Shown here: piece after piece, positions 1 to 6,596 of the stretch
Position numbering within the stretch: position 1 is the first letter of the stretch
Layout: each line of letters begins with the position of its first letter
Assembly: GCA_019090565.1 (NCBI GenBank)
Contig: JAHRVS010000058.1
Coordinates: 1-7,920, forward strand
Source: Gammaproteobacteria bacterium
GTDB taxonomy: Bacteria > Pseudomonadota > Gammaproteobacteria > Pseudomonadales > UBA3067
Length of the DNA stretch: 7,920 nucleotides
Reading direction: 5' to 3'
The notes under the pieces: model-generated
Databases searched by the model: none
Told to the model about the DNA's origin: nothing
The model's input: the letters and a program-made list of their open reading frames with translations, nothing else
Position numbers and translations under genes: made by a program

Positions 1-127
1 CAAACAGGGTGATAGCCCCCTGAACCAACAGACTAAGCCCCCCTCAGGACGACCCTGATCGGGACATATAAACACAGTTATTTTGAAGAAAACGTTTAGA
101 AAATACAGATTTCGCAATTTATCATGC

Positions 128-164
128 AACCCCTATGACACGTCAAACCTGTCTCTAAGGGGTT
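128..164 (+). other. Stem-loop 1 upstream of rne
   Basis: AACCCCT (128-134) pairs with AGGGGTT (158-164). Inside it GACA (137-140) pairs with TGTC (150-153) around a 9-base loop. There is no T run strong enough to call it a terminator. Its right arm shares T163 and T164 with a second possible stem, TTTGGCT (163-169) with AGCCAAA (193-199), so the two compete at their edge. It may lie within the rne transcript or in the promoter region. Confidence 0.4.
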
Positions 165-213
165 TGGCTCGTTACACGATGTTGACGAATTAAGCCAAAA
201 GTTATTTCGGCAA

Positions 214-258
214 GTTAATACATTGCTTAAAAACCACAATGTATTAACGGTGATTTTT
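214..258 (+). other. Perfect 12-bp stem-loop followed by a T run in the rne leader
   Basis: GTTAATACATTG (214-225) and CAATGTATTAAC (237-248) are exact reverse complements separated by an 11-base A-rich loop (226-236). A run of five T (254-258) follows five bases after the stem. A hairpin plus T run resembles an intrinsic terminator or attenuator, but only 3 of 12 pairs are G-C, so it would be weak. The alternative is an RNase E recognition hairpin of the kind that gives feedback control in the E. coli rne leader. The stem itself is certain; its role is inferred. Confidence 0.6.
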
Positions 259-286
259 GTCTGGCAATACCAAATTGGTCACGACC

Positions 287-313
287 GCAGGCTTAAGTAG
301 TAGCAATGCCTGC
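287..313 (+). other. Stem-loop in the rne leader (6 bp, G-C rich)
   Basis: GCAGGC (287-292) pairs exactly with GCCTGC (308-313) around a 15-base loop. Five of the six pairs are G-C. A short stem like this can occur by chance, but it sits among other hairpins in a gene-free leader. Confidence 0.35.
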
Positions 314-446
314 AGCTAACACCAGCAGTTAAGACGGCTAAGCGCATTAAGAAGAATAACTCACTGACTAGCCTCTCATTTGAACCAGACACATGGAAAA
401 CAAGACGATACTACTGACCCCGATATGGCTGCCCAACGAAGCGACC

Positions 447-478
447 TTAACGGGATTCATGTCAGATGGCCACGTTAA
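447..478 (+). other. Stem-loop in the rne leader (TTAACG/CGTTAA)
   Basis: TTAACG (447-452) pairs with CGTTAA (473-478). The stem continues with GG (453-454) against CC (470-471) past a bulged A at 472. The loop is about 15 bases. The moderate length makes the role uncertain. Confidence 0.3.
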
Positions 479-562
479 TACCGAGGCCAAAGTTATGCGT
501 AATAGCATCACCCAGAATGACCGAAAAACACGCTGATAAACCCTATGTGGCGCTGCAAGCAA

Positions 563-584
563 ACCAAGTCAACATTGGCTTGGT
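563..584 (+). other. Stem-loop with 4-base loop, 77 bases before the rne start
   Basis: ACCAAGTCA (563-571) pairs with TGGCTTGGT (576-584): nine pairs including one G-U, closed by the loop ACAT. Apart from the 12-bp stem at 214-248 it is the most stable-looking hairpin of the leader. Its compact form fits a true RNA element rather than a chance repeat. Its role, for example guiding RNase E or protecting the ribosome site, is inferred. Confidence 0.5.
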
Positions 585-623
585 ACTTCAGATATTACGC
601 CAAATTGCCTTATTTGTACCTTC

Positions 624-656
624 TACCGTCTTTGGAATGCACCAATTGAAACGGTA
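624..656 (+). promoter_or_regulatory. Hairpin covering the rne ribosome-binding region
   Basis: TACCGT (624-629) pairs exactly with ACGGTA (651-656), and inside it TTGG (632-635) pairs with CCAA (642-645) around AATGCA. The right arm ends four bases before the rne ATG and contains the only G pair (653-654) placed where a Shine-Dalgarno sequence should be. No good AGGAGG-like sequence precedes this start, although the conserved N-terminus makes the start certain. Translation may therefore be weak or conditional, depending on opening of the hairpin. Confidence 0.45.
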
Positions 657-660
657 ATAC

Positions 661-3645
661 ATGAAAAGAATGCTCATAAATGCAACTCACGCAGAAGAAA
701 TTCGAGTTGCTCTCGTCGATAGTCAAAGACTCTACGATCTTGATATCGAACCTCAAACCCGAGAACAAAAAAAATCCAATATCTACAAAGGCAAAATCAC
801 CCGAGTCGAGCCTAGTCTCGAGGCAGCATTTGTGGATTTTGGCTCAGAGCGACACGGCTTCCTCCCTTTAAAAGAAATATCGAAAGAATACTTCTCCAAA
901 AACCCCTCTGCAATTTCAGGCCGCGTAAACATCAAAGATGTGATTAAGTCCGGCCAAGAAGTCATTGTGCAGGTTGACAAAGAAGAGCGTGGTAACAAAG
1001 GCGCAGCGCTCACCACCTTCATTAGCTTAGCGGGGCGCTATCTCGTCCTAATGCCAAACAACCCTCGCGCGGGCGGCATCTCAAGAAAGATTGAAGGCGA
1101 CGACCGAGACAGCCTCAAGGATGCCATGAGCTCCCTTGAGATTCCCGCTCACATGGGCGTCATTGTCAGGACAGCCGGTGTCGGCAGAGAAGCAGAAGAA
1201 CTTCAGCATGACCTAAACTACCTTTGCCAACTTTGGGGCAGCATAAAAAGTGCCTCCGATGCGCACCCTCCACCACTGCTTATTCATCAAGATGGCAATG
1301 TTATTATTCGCGCTATACGCGACTATTTACGCCAAGACATTGATGAAGTCTTAGTGGATAGCGAGCATGCATTCCAAGAGGCTCAAAAGTTCATCCAGCA
1401 GGTAATGCCCTCATTTCAAGACAAGGTGAACCGATACCAAGATACAATCCCTCTCTTCAACCGCTATCAAATTGAAAGCCAGATAGAAACGGCTTTTCAA
1501 CGGGAAGTGCAACTACCGTCGGGCGGTTCCATTGTCATCGACCCTACCGAAGCACTGGTCTCTATCGACATCAACTCCGCACGTGCCACGCGCGGATCTG
1601 ACATTGAAGAAACCGCACTCAACACCAACCTAGAAGCTGTTGACGAAATCACTCGCCAGTTGCGACTTCGAGACATTGGTGGACTCATTGTTATCGATTT
1701 TATTGACATGCGACCAGCCAGAAATCAGCGCGAAGTCGAAAATAGAATGCGCAAAGCCCTTTCATCAGATCGGGCGCGCATCAAGGTAGGCCGCATTTCA
1801 CAATTTGGCCTACTAGAACTTTCCCGTCAACGCATGCGCCCCTCTCTCGGCGAAACGAGTGGACAAGTTTGCCCCCGTTGTGACGGACAGGGAAGTATTC
1901 GTGATGTTAATTCACTTGGTTTATCTATCATTCGCATCATTGAAGAAGAGGCCATAAAGGAAAATACCGGGCATATTATCGCCCAACTACCTGTCGATGT
2001 GGCCACCTACCTCCTCAATGAAAAGCGCGAGATGGTTTTTGAGCTAGAGCGCCGCCATGAACTAAAAATCATACTGGTTCCCAATATTAACCTTGAAACT
2101 CCCCATTACGAGATTTCACGCCTCAAGCAAGACGAAAGCAATGGGCAGCTACTGGGTACCAGCAGCGTCACGCTTATAGAGCGAGCAGAAACGCCTGCTA
2201 CGCCGCTTCCGTCATTAGAGCTAGCCAATGCCGGCCAAAAACAGCAGCCGGCAGTACAGGCCAACACACTGGGCGCATCAAAATCAGCAACCACCAAAAA
2301 GCCAGAGCAGGAGGGCTTTTTCAAACGCCTTGGTGCCATATTCGGCTTGAGCAATACCAGCGCTGGGTCTACAGCACCGGCTCAAAGCAAACCTGCTCGC
2401 CCCCCGCAACAGAGCAAGCCCAATGACAGGCCTAACAACCAACGAAAAAACTCCCGTAATAACAACCCCCGCAAAAACTCGCGCAATGACTCGCGCAACG
2501 AGAATAGACAGGAGACCTCTGGGCGGCAGCAAAATCAGAAAAGGGAGAACAACAATCCCAAGAGAGAGAACAATAACGCGAGAAGAGACAGCAGCAAAAA
2601 AGCACCCAACGAGCAAAAGGGAAGTGAACAACGCAACGTCGAGCAAAAAAGCAACAAGGCGCCGCGTCGAGATCGAAATAAGAATCCCGCACCGAAAAAG
2701 CCTCCGCTAAAGCGTGGCGTAGAGGAAGTGGAAACAGGGCAAGCACCCCAAGTGGCAAGCTCAGACCTGCAGACGCCAGCACGAAAGCCCCAAAATGAAA
2801 GTAAAAGGAATGGACAAAGCCAAGCTCAGAATAAGCAGGATGCTGTAAACACCCCAGCCAAGAAAGAGAAGCAGCCCGCTCCTGTTGCAAAAACGGAAAC
2901 TCGTGACACAAACACGCCGGCTCAAGAAAAGGCAAGCAACGCTCCCGCTGTAAAACCAGTCGTCGCGACAGCCGCTCAAGCAGCCAGTAATAAAGTGGAC
3001 GAGGCGCCCGCAGCAAAACAAACAGCCAAGCCGAAGCCGAAGCAGACGCAGACGCCTAAGCCTAGTGAAACAACGGCCCCTGCAGCGGCTAAGCCCGCTG
3101 CTCAGAAAGAGGCGATAAACAAGGATAGAAAAAGCGAAAGCGCAGCCATCACTAGCGCCAAGCAAGCAGCATCTCCTCCTGAGGCAAGCAAAGAGAAGAG
3201 CGAGACACCCGCGAACCCAAAACGCCGGAGAAGAGGCCGCGCGTCAAATGATCCCCGCGAGAAAAAACGCCAGGAAGCCCAAAAAGCGACTGCAGAGGTT
3301 CCAACAAAACCCAAAAGCGAAGTTACCCCTGCTACCGCACCGCCTGCTAAAGCCAGTGCGCCAGCACCAAGTAACCACCCTGACGCCCCTCCTCCTAAGG
3401 AGACAAAGGTAGCTGTAAAAGAGGCACCAAAAGTTGAGGCCCAAAAAGCGGCTACCATAAAAAAAGAGGCGCCGGTTGTCGCAGTTCCCGCTGAGCAAAA
3501 AGCTGCAGTCAAAAAACCAGAGGAGGTTCACCCTAAAGTTGAGGTGCCTGCAAAAGTAACAGTGGCAAGCAGTGATACCGTAAAAAGCACTCCCGAAGCG
3601 AGACAGGAAACGGTACCCAGCCCGGGCAAGCCGACAGAAGTGTAA
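661..3645 (+). CDS. rne: Ribonuclease E (endoribonuclease, degradosome scaffold)
   Basis: Essential endonuclease that cuts single-stranded AU-rich RNA in mRNA decay and in rRNA and tRNA processing, at the inner membrane. The N-terminal half matches E. coli RNase E throughout. It has an S1 domain (about 37-125), a 5'-sensor with the VRTAGVG motif (R170, T171), a DNase I-like catalytic site (D303 and N305 in IDINSARATRG; D346 in IVIDFIDM), the zinc-link CPRC at 404-407, and a small domain to about 510. The tail is disordered. It has an amphipathic helix EGFFKRLGAIFGL (551-563) at the place of the E. coli membrane-targeting segment, an Arg/Asn/Gln-rich block (about 586-690) with short tandem repeats, an Ala/Lys/Pro/Glu-rich stretch, and a basic NDPR motif (863-866). 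I see no E. coli-type enolase or RhlB site, but such sites are hard to see by eye. Length of 994 residues is close to the usual size. The ATG at 661 is fixed by the conserved MKRMLINAT start and an in-frame TAA at 655-657. Confidence 0.98.
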   Translation: MKRMLINATHAEEIRVALVDSQRLYDLDIEPQTREQKKSNIYKGKITRVEPSLEAAFVDFGSERHGFLPLKEISKEYFSKNPSAISGRVNIKDVIKSGQEVIVQVDKEERGNKGAALTTFISLAGRYLVLMPNNPRAGGISRKIEGDDRDSLKDAMSSLEIPAHMGVIVRTAGVGREAEELQHDLNYLCQLWGSIKSASDAHPPPLLIHQDGNVIIRAIRDYLRQDIDEVLVDSEHAFQEAQKFIQQVMPSFQDKVNRYQDTIPLFNRYQIESQIETAFQREVQLPSGGSIVIDPTEALVSIDINSARATRGSDIEETALNTNLEAVDEITRQLRLRDIGGLIVIDFIDMRPARNQREVENRMRKALSSDRARIKVGRISQFGLLELSRQRMRPSLGETSGQVCPRCDGQGSIRDVNSLGLSIIRIIEEEAIKENTGHIIAQLPVDVATYLLNEKREMVFELERRHELKIILVPNINLETPHYEISRLKQDESNGQLLGTSSVTLIERAETPATPLPSLELANAGQKQQPAVQANTLGASKSATTKKPEQEGFFKRLGAIFGLSNTSAGSTAPAQSKPARPPQQSKPNDRPNNQRKNSRNNNPRKNSRNDSRNENRQETSGRQQNQKRENNNPKRENNNARRDSSKKAPNEQKGSEQRNVEQKSNKAPRRDRNKNPAPKKPPLKRGVEEVETGQAPQVASSDLQTPARKPQNESKRNGQSQAQNKQDAVNTPAKKEKQPAPVAKTETRDTNTPAQEKASNAPAVKPVVATAAQAASNKVDEAPAAKQTAKPKPKQTQTPKPSETTAPAAAKPAAQKEAINKDRKSESAAITSAKQAASPPEASKEKSETPANPKRRRRGRASNDPREKKRQEAQKATAEVPTKPKSEVTPATAPPAKASAPAPSNHPDAPPPKETKVAVKEAPKVEAQKAATIKKEAPVVAVPAEQKAAVKKPEEVHPKVEVPAKVTVASSDTVKSTPEARQETVPSPGKPTEV

Positions 3646-3662
3646 GGGTTAACACCAAGCAA

Positions 3663-3706
3663 TCATTTTGGCTTTTGCATGACTCAGGCTGCAAAAGTCA
3701 AAATGA
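3663..3706. repeat. 17-bp inverted repeat just after rne
   Basis: The arms 3663-3679 (TCATTTTGGCTTTTGCA) and 3690-3706 pair along all 17 positions, with one G-U, around the 10-base loop TGACTCAGGC. It starts 18 bases after the rne stop. No T run follows on either strand, so it is not a standard intrinsic terminator. It could protect the 3' end of rne mRNA, be an RNase III site, or bind a protein as DNA. Confidence 0.6.
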
Positions 3707-3765
3707 GCGCCGAACAAGCGATTGAAAAACGCTGAACGGGGCCAGATACAAGGTAAAATTAAGCG

Positions 3766-3802
3766 AAAAACCGGCGTTTACACGCAGTAAATGCGCATTT
3801 TT
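3766..3802. terminator. Likely bidirectional terminator between rne and moeB
   Basis: GCGTTTAC (3774-3781) pairs with GTAAATGC (3787-3794) around ACGCA, with one G-U on the + strand. The + strand then reads a T run at 3798-3802. On the - strand the same hairpin is followed by a T run (complement of 3766-3770). A wider alternative stem, CGGCGTT (3772-3778) with AACGCCG (3814-3820), would also place the - strand T run right after it. The position between converging genes fits a shared terminator. Confidence 0.6.
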
Positions 3803-3831
3803 AGCCTAATTTTAACGCCGTAGAAGCCCAG

Positions 3832-4596
3832 TCAGTAGGATTCCAGCGGCCTGCTAGAACAAACTGGGCATTTTGGATCTCGCTTCAATTTCATACGCCG
3901 CCACTCTGCCGCCAAACCATCAAACAACAGTAACGCGCCCACAAGTGGCTCACCAGCCCCTGAGAGCAACTTAACTGCCTCTAGAGCCTGCATGGCACCG
4001 ATGACGCCGACTAAAGGAGAAATTACGCCATTGTCAGCACAGCTCAAGCTCAGCTCTCCCTCATCAGGGTACAAGCAGCGATAACAAGGTGAGTGTTCTT
4101 GGGCCGTATTAAAAACGGCAACCTGCCCATCAAAGCCAATTGCCGCACCAGAAACCAACGGCTTTGCTTTTTGCACGCAGACTTTATTGATAAGGTGCCG
4201 CGTTTCAAAATTATCACTACAATCCAGCACGACATCTACTGAAGCTACCGCCTTACATAGCTCCACTTCCGTTAATCGCCGCCCCAACAGTTCAGTTTGT
4301 ACCGAAGCGTTGATCGCCTGAATGCCAACCTTAAGGGATTCAACTTTGGGATGAGAGAGTGCTGCTTCCGTGTGAGCTATCTGGCGCTGCAGATTAGAGA
4401 GCTCGACCGTATCAAAGTCATTAATAAGCAGGCGACCAATTCCCGAGGCAGCCAGATAAAGTGCCGCAGGGCACCCCAGGCCACCGGCTCCCACCACAAG
4501 TACGGATGCATCTAGCAAGGCTTGTTGGCCACCGATATCAACCTGCGGCAACATAATTTGTCGGCTGTAGCGGAGTAACTCCTCGTCACTTAGCAT
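3832..4596 (-). CDS. moeB: MoeB/ThiF-type sulfur-carrier adenylyltransferase
   Basis: E1-like enzyme that uses ATP to adenylate the C-terminal glycine of a small sulfur-carrier protein, classically MoaD, ready for thiocarboxylation in molybdopterin synthesis. At 254 residues it has the MoeB length and no rhodanese domain. Visible features are RYSRQI near the N-terminus, the nucleotide-binding GAGGLG (36-41), DFDTVELSNLQRQ (60-72), DCSDN (125-129) with the Asp known to be needed for adenylation, and zinc ligands C171, C174, C243 and C246 in CYRC and CPVC. It is the last gene of the hemA string. Its ATG lies inside the end of prmC (11-base overlap), with AGGGA nine bases upstream, so translation is probably coupled. 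No moaD, moaE or thiS is in the window, so the carrier partner (MoaD, ThiS or another) cannot be decided from context. The E1-like family call is firm; MoeB rather than ThiF rests on similarity to E. coli MoeB and on gene order. Confidence 0.92.
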   Translation of the reverse strand: MLSDEELLRYSRQIMLPQVDIGGQQALLDASVLVVGAGGLGCPAALYLAASGIGRLLINDFDTVELSNLQRQIAHTEAALSHPKVESLKVGIQAINASVQTELLGRRLTEVELCKAVASVDVVLDCSDNFETRHLINKVCVQKAKPLVSGAAIGFDGQVAVFNTAQEHSPCYRCLYPDEGELSLSCADNGVISPLVGVIGAMQALEAVKLLSGAGEPLVGALLLFDGLAAEWRRMKLKRDPKCPVCSSRPLESY

Positions 4597-5455
4597 GCTT
4601 AAGCTTCCCTAATGACAACCTTTCATTGCCAGCAAAATCGCGCTTTGTCTCAACACACTGGAATTTCGCGGAAGAATAGATATCCCTGACTGACGCCCCT
4701 TGTTCAGCGCCATGCTCTATTAACAGCCAGCCTCCATCAATAAGTTTCAAGCTCGCCTGCTGGACAATGGAAATAATGTCTTTTAAACCATTATTTCCGG
4801 CAACAAGGGCCGATATTGGCTCAAAGGGCAAGCCATCCCCCTCTAGGTAGGGGTCATCTGGGGCAATATAAGGAGGGTTGCTCACAATCATATTAAAACT
4901 TTGCTCAGGCAAAGCCTCACACCAATTTCCCTGACAAAACGTGACATTCGGCAGTTTAAGCTGGCGTGCATTCGTTCGCGCCACCTCCAGCGCCTTCTCA
5001 GAAAGGTCGCTGGCCCAGATATTCCAGCTGGGTCTTTCAGAGGCAAGAGCCAAGGCAATGGCGCCACTGCCGGTGCCAAGGTCAGCAACTCGGAGTGAAC
5101 CATCAGGCAAACGCGCGAGGGCTTGCTCTACCAATAATTCAGTTTCAGGTCGAGGCACCAACGTGTGCGTATTAACCTGAAGGGGGAGCGACCAGAACTC
5201 CCATTGACCAAGCAGGTAAGCAACAGGCTCTCCCGCTTTTCTCCGCTCTAGAAGTTCGCAGTAGGCGTCTCGCTGTGCTCTTTCAACAGGGTAGTCAGGC
5301 CAGGTACGCAAAAACGCTCGGTTTTTTCCCAGCACTGCCATCAGTAGTAGCTCCGCATCTAAGTGAGCGCTTTCTGATCCTGCCAAAAATAGCCGCGCTT
5401 GCTCTAAAATATCTCTTAAATTTCGGCTTTTTAGTTCGTTATCAGCGCTGGGCAT
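4586..5455 (-). CDS. prmC: Release factor glutamine methyltransferase PrmC (HemK)
   Basis: S-adenosylmethionine-dependent enzyme that N5-methylates the Gln of the GGQ motif in release factors 1 and 2, raising termination efficiency. The N-terminal helical domain (about 1-95) is followed by PRPETE (101-106). The methyltransferase fold has the SAM-binding loop ADLGTGSGAIALAL (124-137) and an acidic ASD (148-150), then the hallmark NPPY (193-196) that holds the target glutamine. The C-terminal FAGNERL is also typical. At 289 residues it is slightly longer than the E. coli protein. It follows prfA, which encodes its substrate, by 34 bases and overlaps moeB by 11. The start at 5455 has AGGA only at a long 13-base spacing, but the next Met is residue 39, inside the conserved domain, so this start is preferred. 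The old name hemK comes from its position beside hemA and does not mean a heme role. Confidence 0.97.
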   Translation of the reverse strand: MPSADNELKSRNLRDILEQARLFLAGSESAHLDAELLLMAVLGKNRAFLRTWPDYPVERAQRDAYCELLERRKAGEPVAYLLGQWEFWSLPLQVNTHTLVPRPETELLVEQALARLPDGSLRVADLGTGSGAIALALASERPSWNIWASDLSEKALEVARTNARQLKLPNVTFCQGNWCEALPEQSFNMIVSNPPYIAPDDPYLEGDGLPFEPISALVAGNNGLKDIISIVQQASLKLIDGGWLLIEHGAEQGASVRDIYSSAKFQCVETKRDFAGNERLSLGKLKHAK

Positions 5456-5489
5456 TGAATGATAAAGGTCCTATCTATGGCGACGTGGA

Positions 5490-6575
5490 TTAATTGTCGG
5501 CCATTGCCGCCAACATATCGGCCTGGTGCTCACTTATTAAGGGAGCGATGATCGCATCCACTTCTCCCGCCATGACGTCCGACAGTTTATACAACGTTAA
5601 GTTAATACGATGATCCGTCACCCGCCCTTGGGGATAATTATAAGTTCTAATGCGCTCGGACCTGTCACCACTGCCCACTAGGCTTCTGCGCTGCTCAGAT
5701 ATTTCGGAAGACTGCTTTTCTTGCGCGCTGGACAATAACTTAGATGCCAGTAAAGACATGGCCTTGGCTTTGTTCTTGTGCTGTGAACGTTCGTCCTGAC
5801 ATTCAACAACGATGCCTGAAGGTAGGTGGGTAATACGGATTGCCGAATCTGTTTTGTTAACGTGCTGTCCCCCTGCCCCAGAAGCGCGAAAGGTATCGAT
5901 GCGTAAGTCGCCCTTATTGATTTCCTCGGCCTCTACATCATCGAGTTCAGGCATCACTGCAACGGTGCAGGCCGAAGTATGTATGCGCCCCTGAGATTCT
6001 GTTTCAGGTACGCGTTGCACCCGATGGACGCCCGACTCAAACTTTAATCTCGAGTAAACGCCTTGCCCAATCACTCTGCAAATAACTTCTCTGTATCCGC
6101 CATGCTCTCCTTCGTTTTCACTCACAACCTCTATCCGCCAGCTGTTTAATTCCGCGTAACGGGAGTACATTCGAAACAGATCCCCCGCAAAAATTGCAGC
6201 TTCATCCCCACCTGTGCCCGCGCGCACCTCAAGAAATACATTACGCCCGTCATTCGGGTCCTTCGGTAACATAAGCGCCTGCAGAGTGAGATCAAGCTCC
6301 TCAATATTCCCCACTGCGGTTTTATACTCGTCATCCCCCATTGCTCGCATATCAGGGTCGGCGTCTTGCTGCAGAAGCTTTGCCTCCTCAAGGTCGCTCT
6401 CTGCCTGCTGATAATTGGCATAACACTGTACGACCGGCTCCAGCTCAGAGTATTCAATGGAAAATTTACGAAAACGATCCTGATCAGCGATCACCGTCGC
6501 ATCGCTCATCAAGGCGGCCAGCTCTTCGTAACGTTCGGCCAGGTTTTCTAATTTTAAATTAATCGATGCTTTCAT
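5490..6575 (-). CDS. prfA: Peptide chain release factor 1 (RF1)
   Basis: Cytosolic translation factor that reads UAA and UAG in the ribosomal A site and triggers peptide release. It is 361 residues, normal for the family. The N-terminal helical domain 1 (about 1-100) precedes the stop-codon recognition tripeptide of PxT type, PET at 190-192, in RVPETESQGRIHTSAC. The catalytic loop is RASGAGGQHVNKTDSAIR with GGQ at 235-237; Q237 is the residue PrmC methylates. The PxT tripeptide marks it as RF1 rather than RF2, whose tripeptide is SPF. It starts 21 bases after the hemA stop and is followed by prmC, the classic hemA-prfA-prmC order. The ATG at 6575 has no strong Shine-Dalgarno sequence, so translation may lean on coupling to hemA. 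The start agrees with the E. coli protein (MKxSI.KLE.L.ER). Confidence 0.98.
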   Translation of the reverse strand: MKASINLKLENLAERYEELAALMSDATVIADQDRFRKFSIEYSELEPVVQCYANYQQAESDLEEAKLLQQDADPDMRAMGDDEYKTAVGNIEELDLTLQALMLPKDPNDGRNVFLEVRAGTGGDEAAIFAGDLFRMYSRYAELNSWRIEVVSENEGEHGGYREVICRVIGQGVYSRLKFESGVHRVQRVPETESQGRIHTSACTVAVMPELDDVEAEEINKGDLRIDTFRASGAGGQHVNKTDSAIRITHLPSGIVVECQDERSQHKNKAKAMSLLASKLLSSAQEKQSSEISEQRRSLVGSGDRSERIRTYNYPQGRVTDHRINLTLYKLSDVMAGEVDAIIAPLISEHQADMLAAMADN

Positions 6576-6596
6576 TCGTTTTAAGGTTTACCACTG

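Larger units (their letters stand above)
128..660 (+). promoter_or_regulatory. Long structured upstream/leader region of rne
   Basis: About 530 bases before rne hold no convincing gene but carry a series of inverted repeats, several of them listed separately: 128-164, 214-248, 287-313, 447-478, 563-584 and 624-656. In E. coli, rne has a 5' leader of several hundred bases whose hairpins let RNase E cleave its own mRNA, and pseudomonads also have a structured rne leader. This region has the right place, length and character to do the same job, although I cannot align it to those elements by eye. A TTGACG at 182-187 resembles a -35 box, but no good -10 follows at normal spacing (best TATTTC at 203-208), so the transcription start is not fixed. 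Open frames inside the region are short and unrecognised. Bases 1-127 also hold no gene; they may belong to the upstream region of a divergent gene off the left edge. Confidence 0.6.

Noticed and set aside
1..127. Possible start of a divergent gene such as rluC on the - strand
   Set aside because: The frames from the visible ATG codons stop quickly, and the one frame open to the left edge (from a GTG near 75) does not read like a known protein.
393..536. A 47-codon open frame starting ATG at 393 in the rne leader
   Set aside because: No Shine-Dalgarno sequence, no recognised protein, and it overlaps leader stem-loops. Nothing sets it apart from chance.
368..562. A 64-codon open frame on the - strand in the rne leader
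   Set aside because: Unrecognised protein in a region better explained as RNA leader; no ribosome site.
2284..3531. Several long open frames on the - strand and in a second + frame across the rne tail
   Set aside because: They are by-products of low-complexity Ala/Lys/Pro codons. None has a recognisable domain or ribosome site, while the rne frame is continuous.
3646..3735. An open frame continuing in the rne frame for 29 codons after the TAA, ending at TGA 3733-3735
   Set aside because: This could suggest stop read-through, but so short an open stretch is expected by chance about one time in four, and it crosses the 17-bp inverted repeat.
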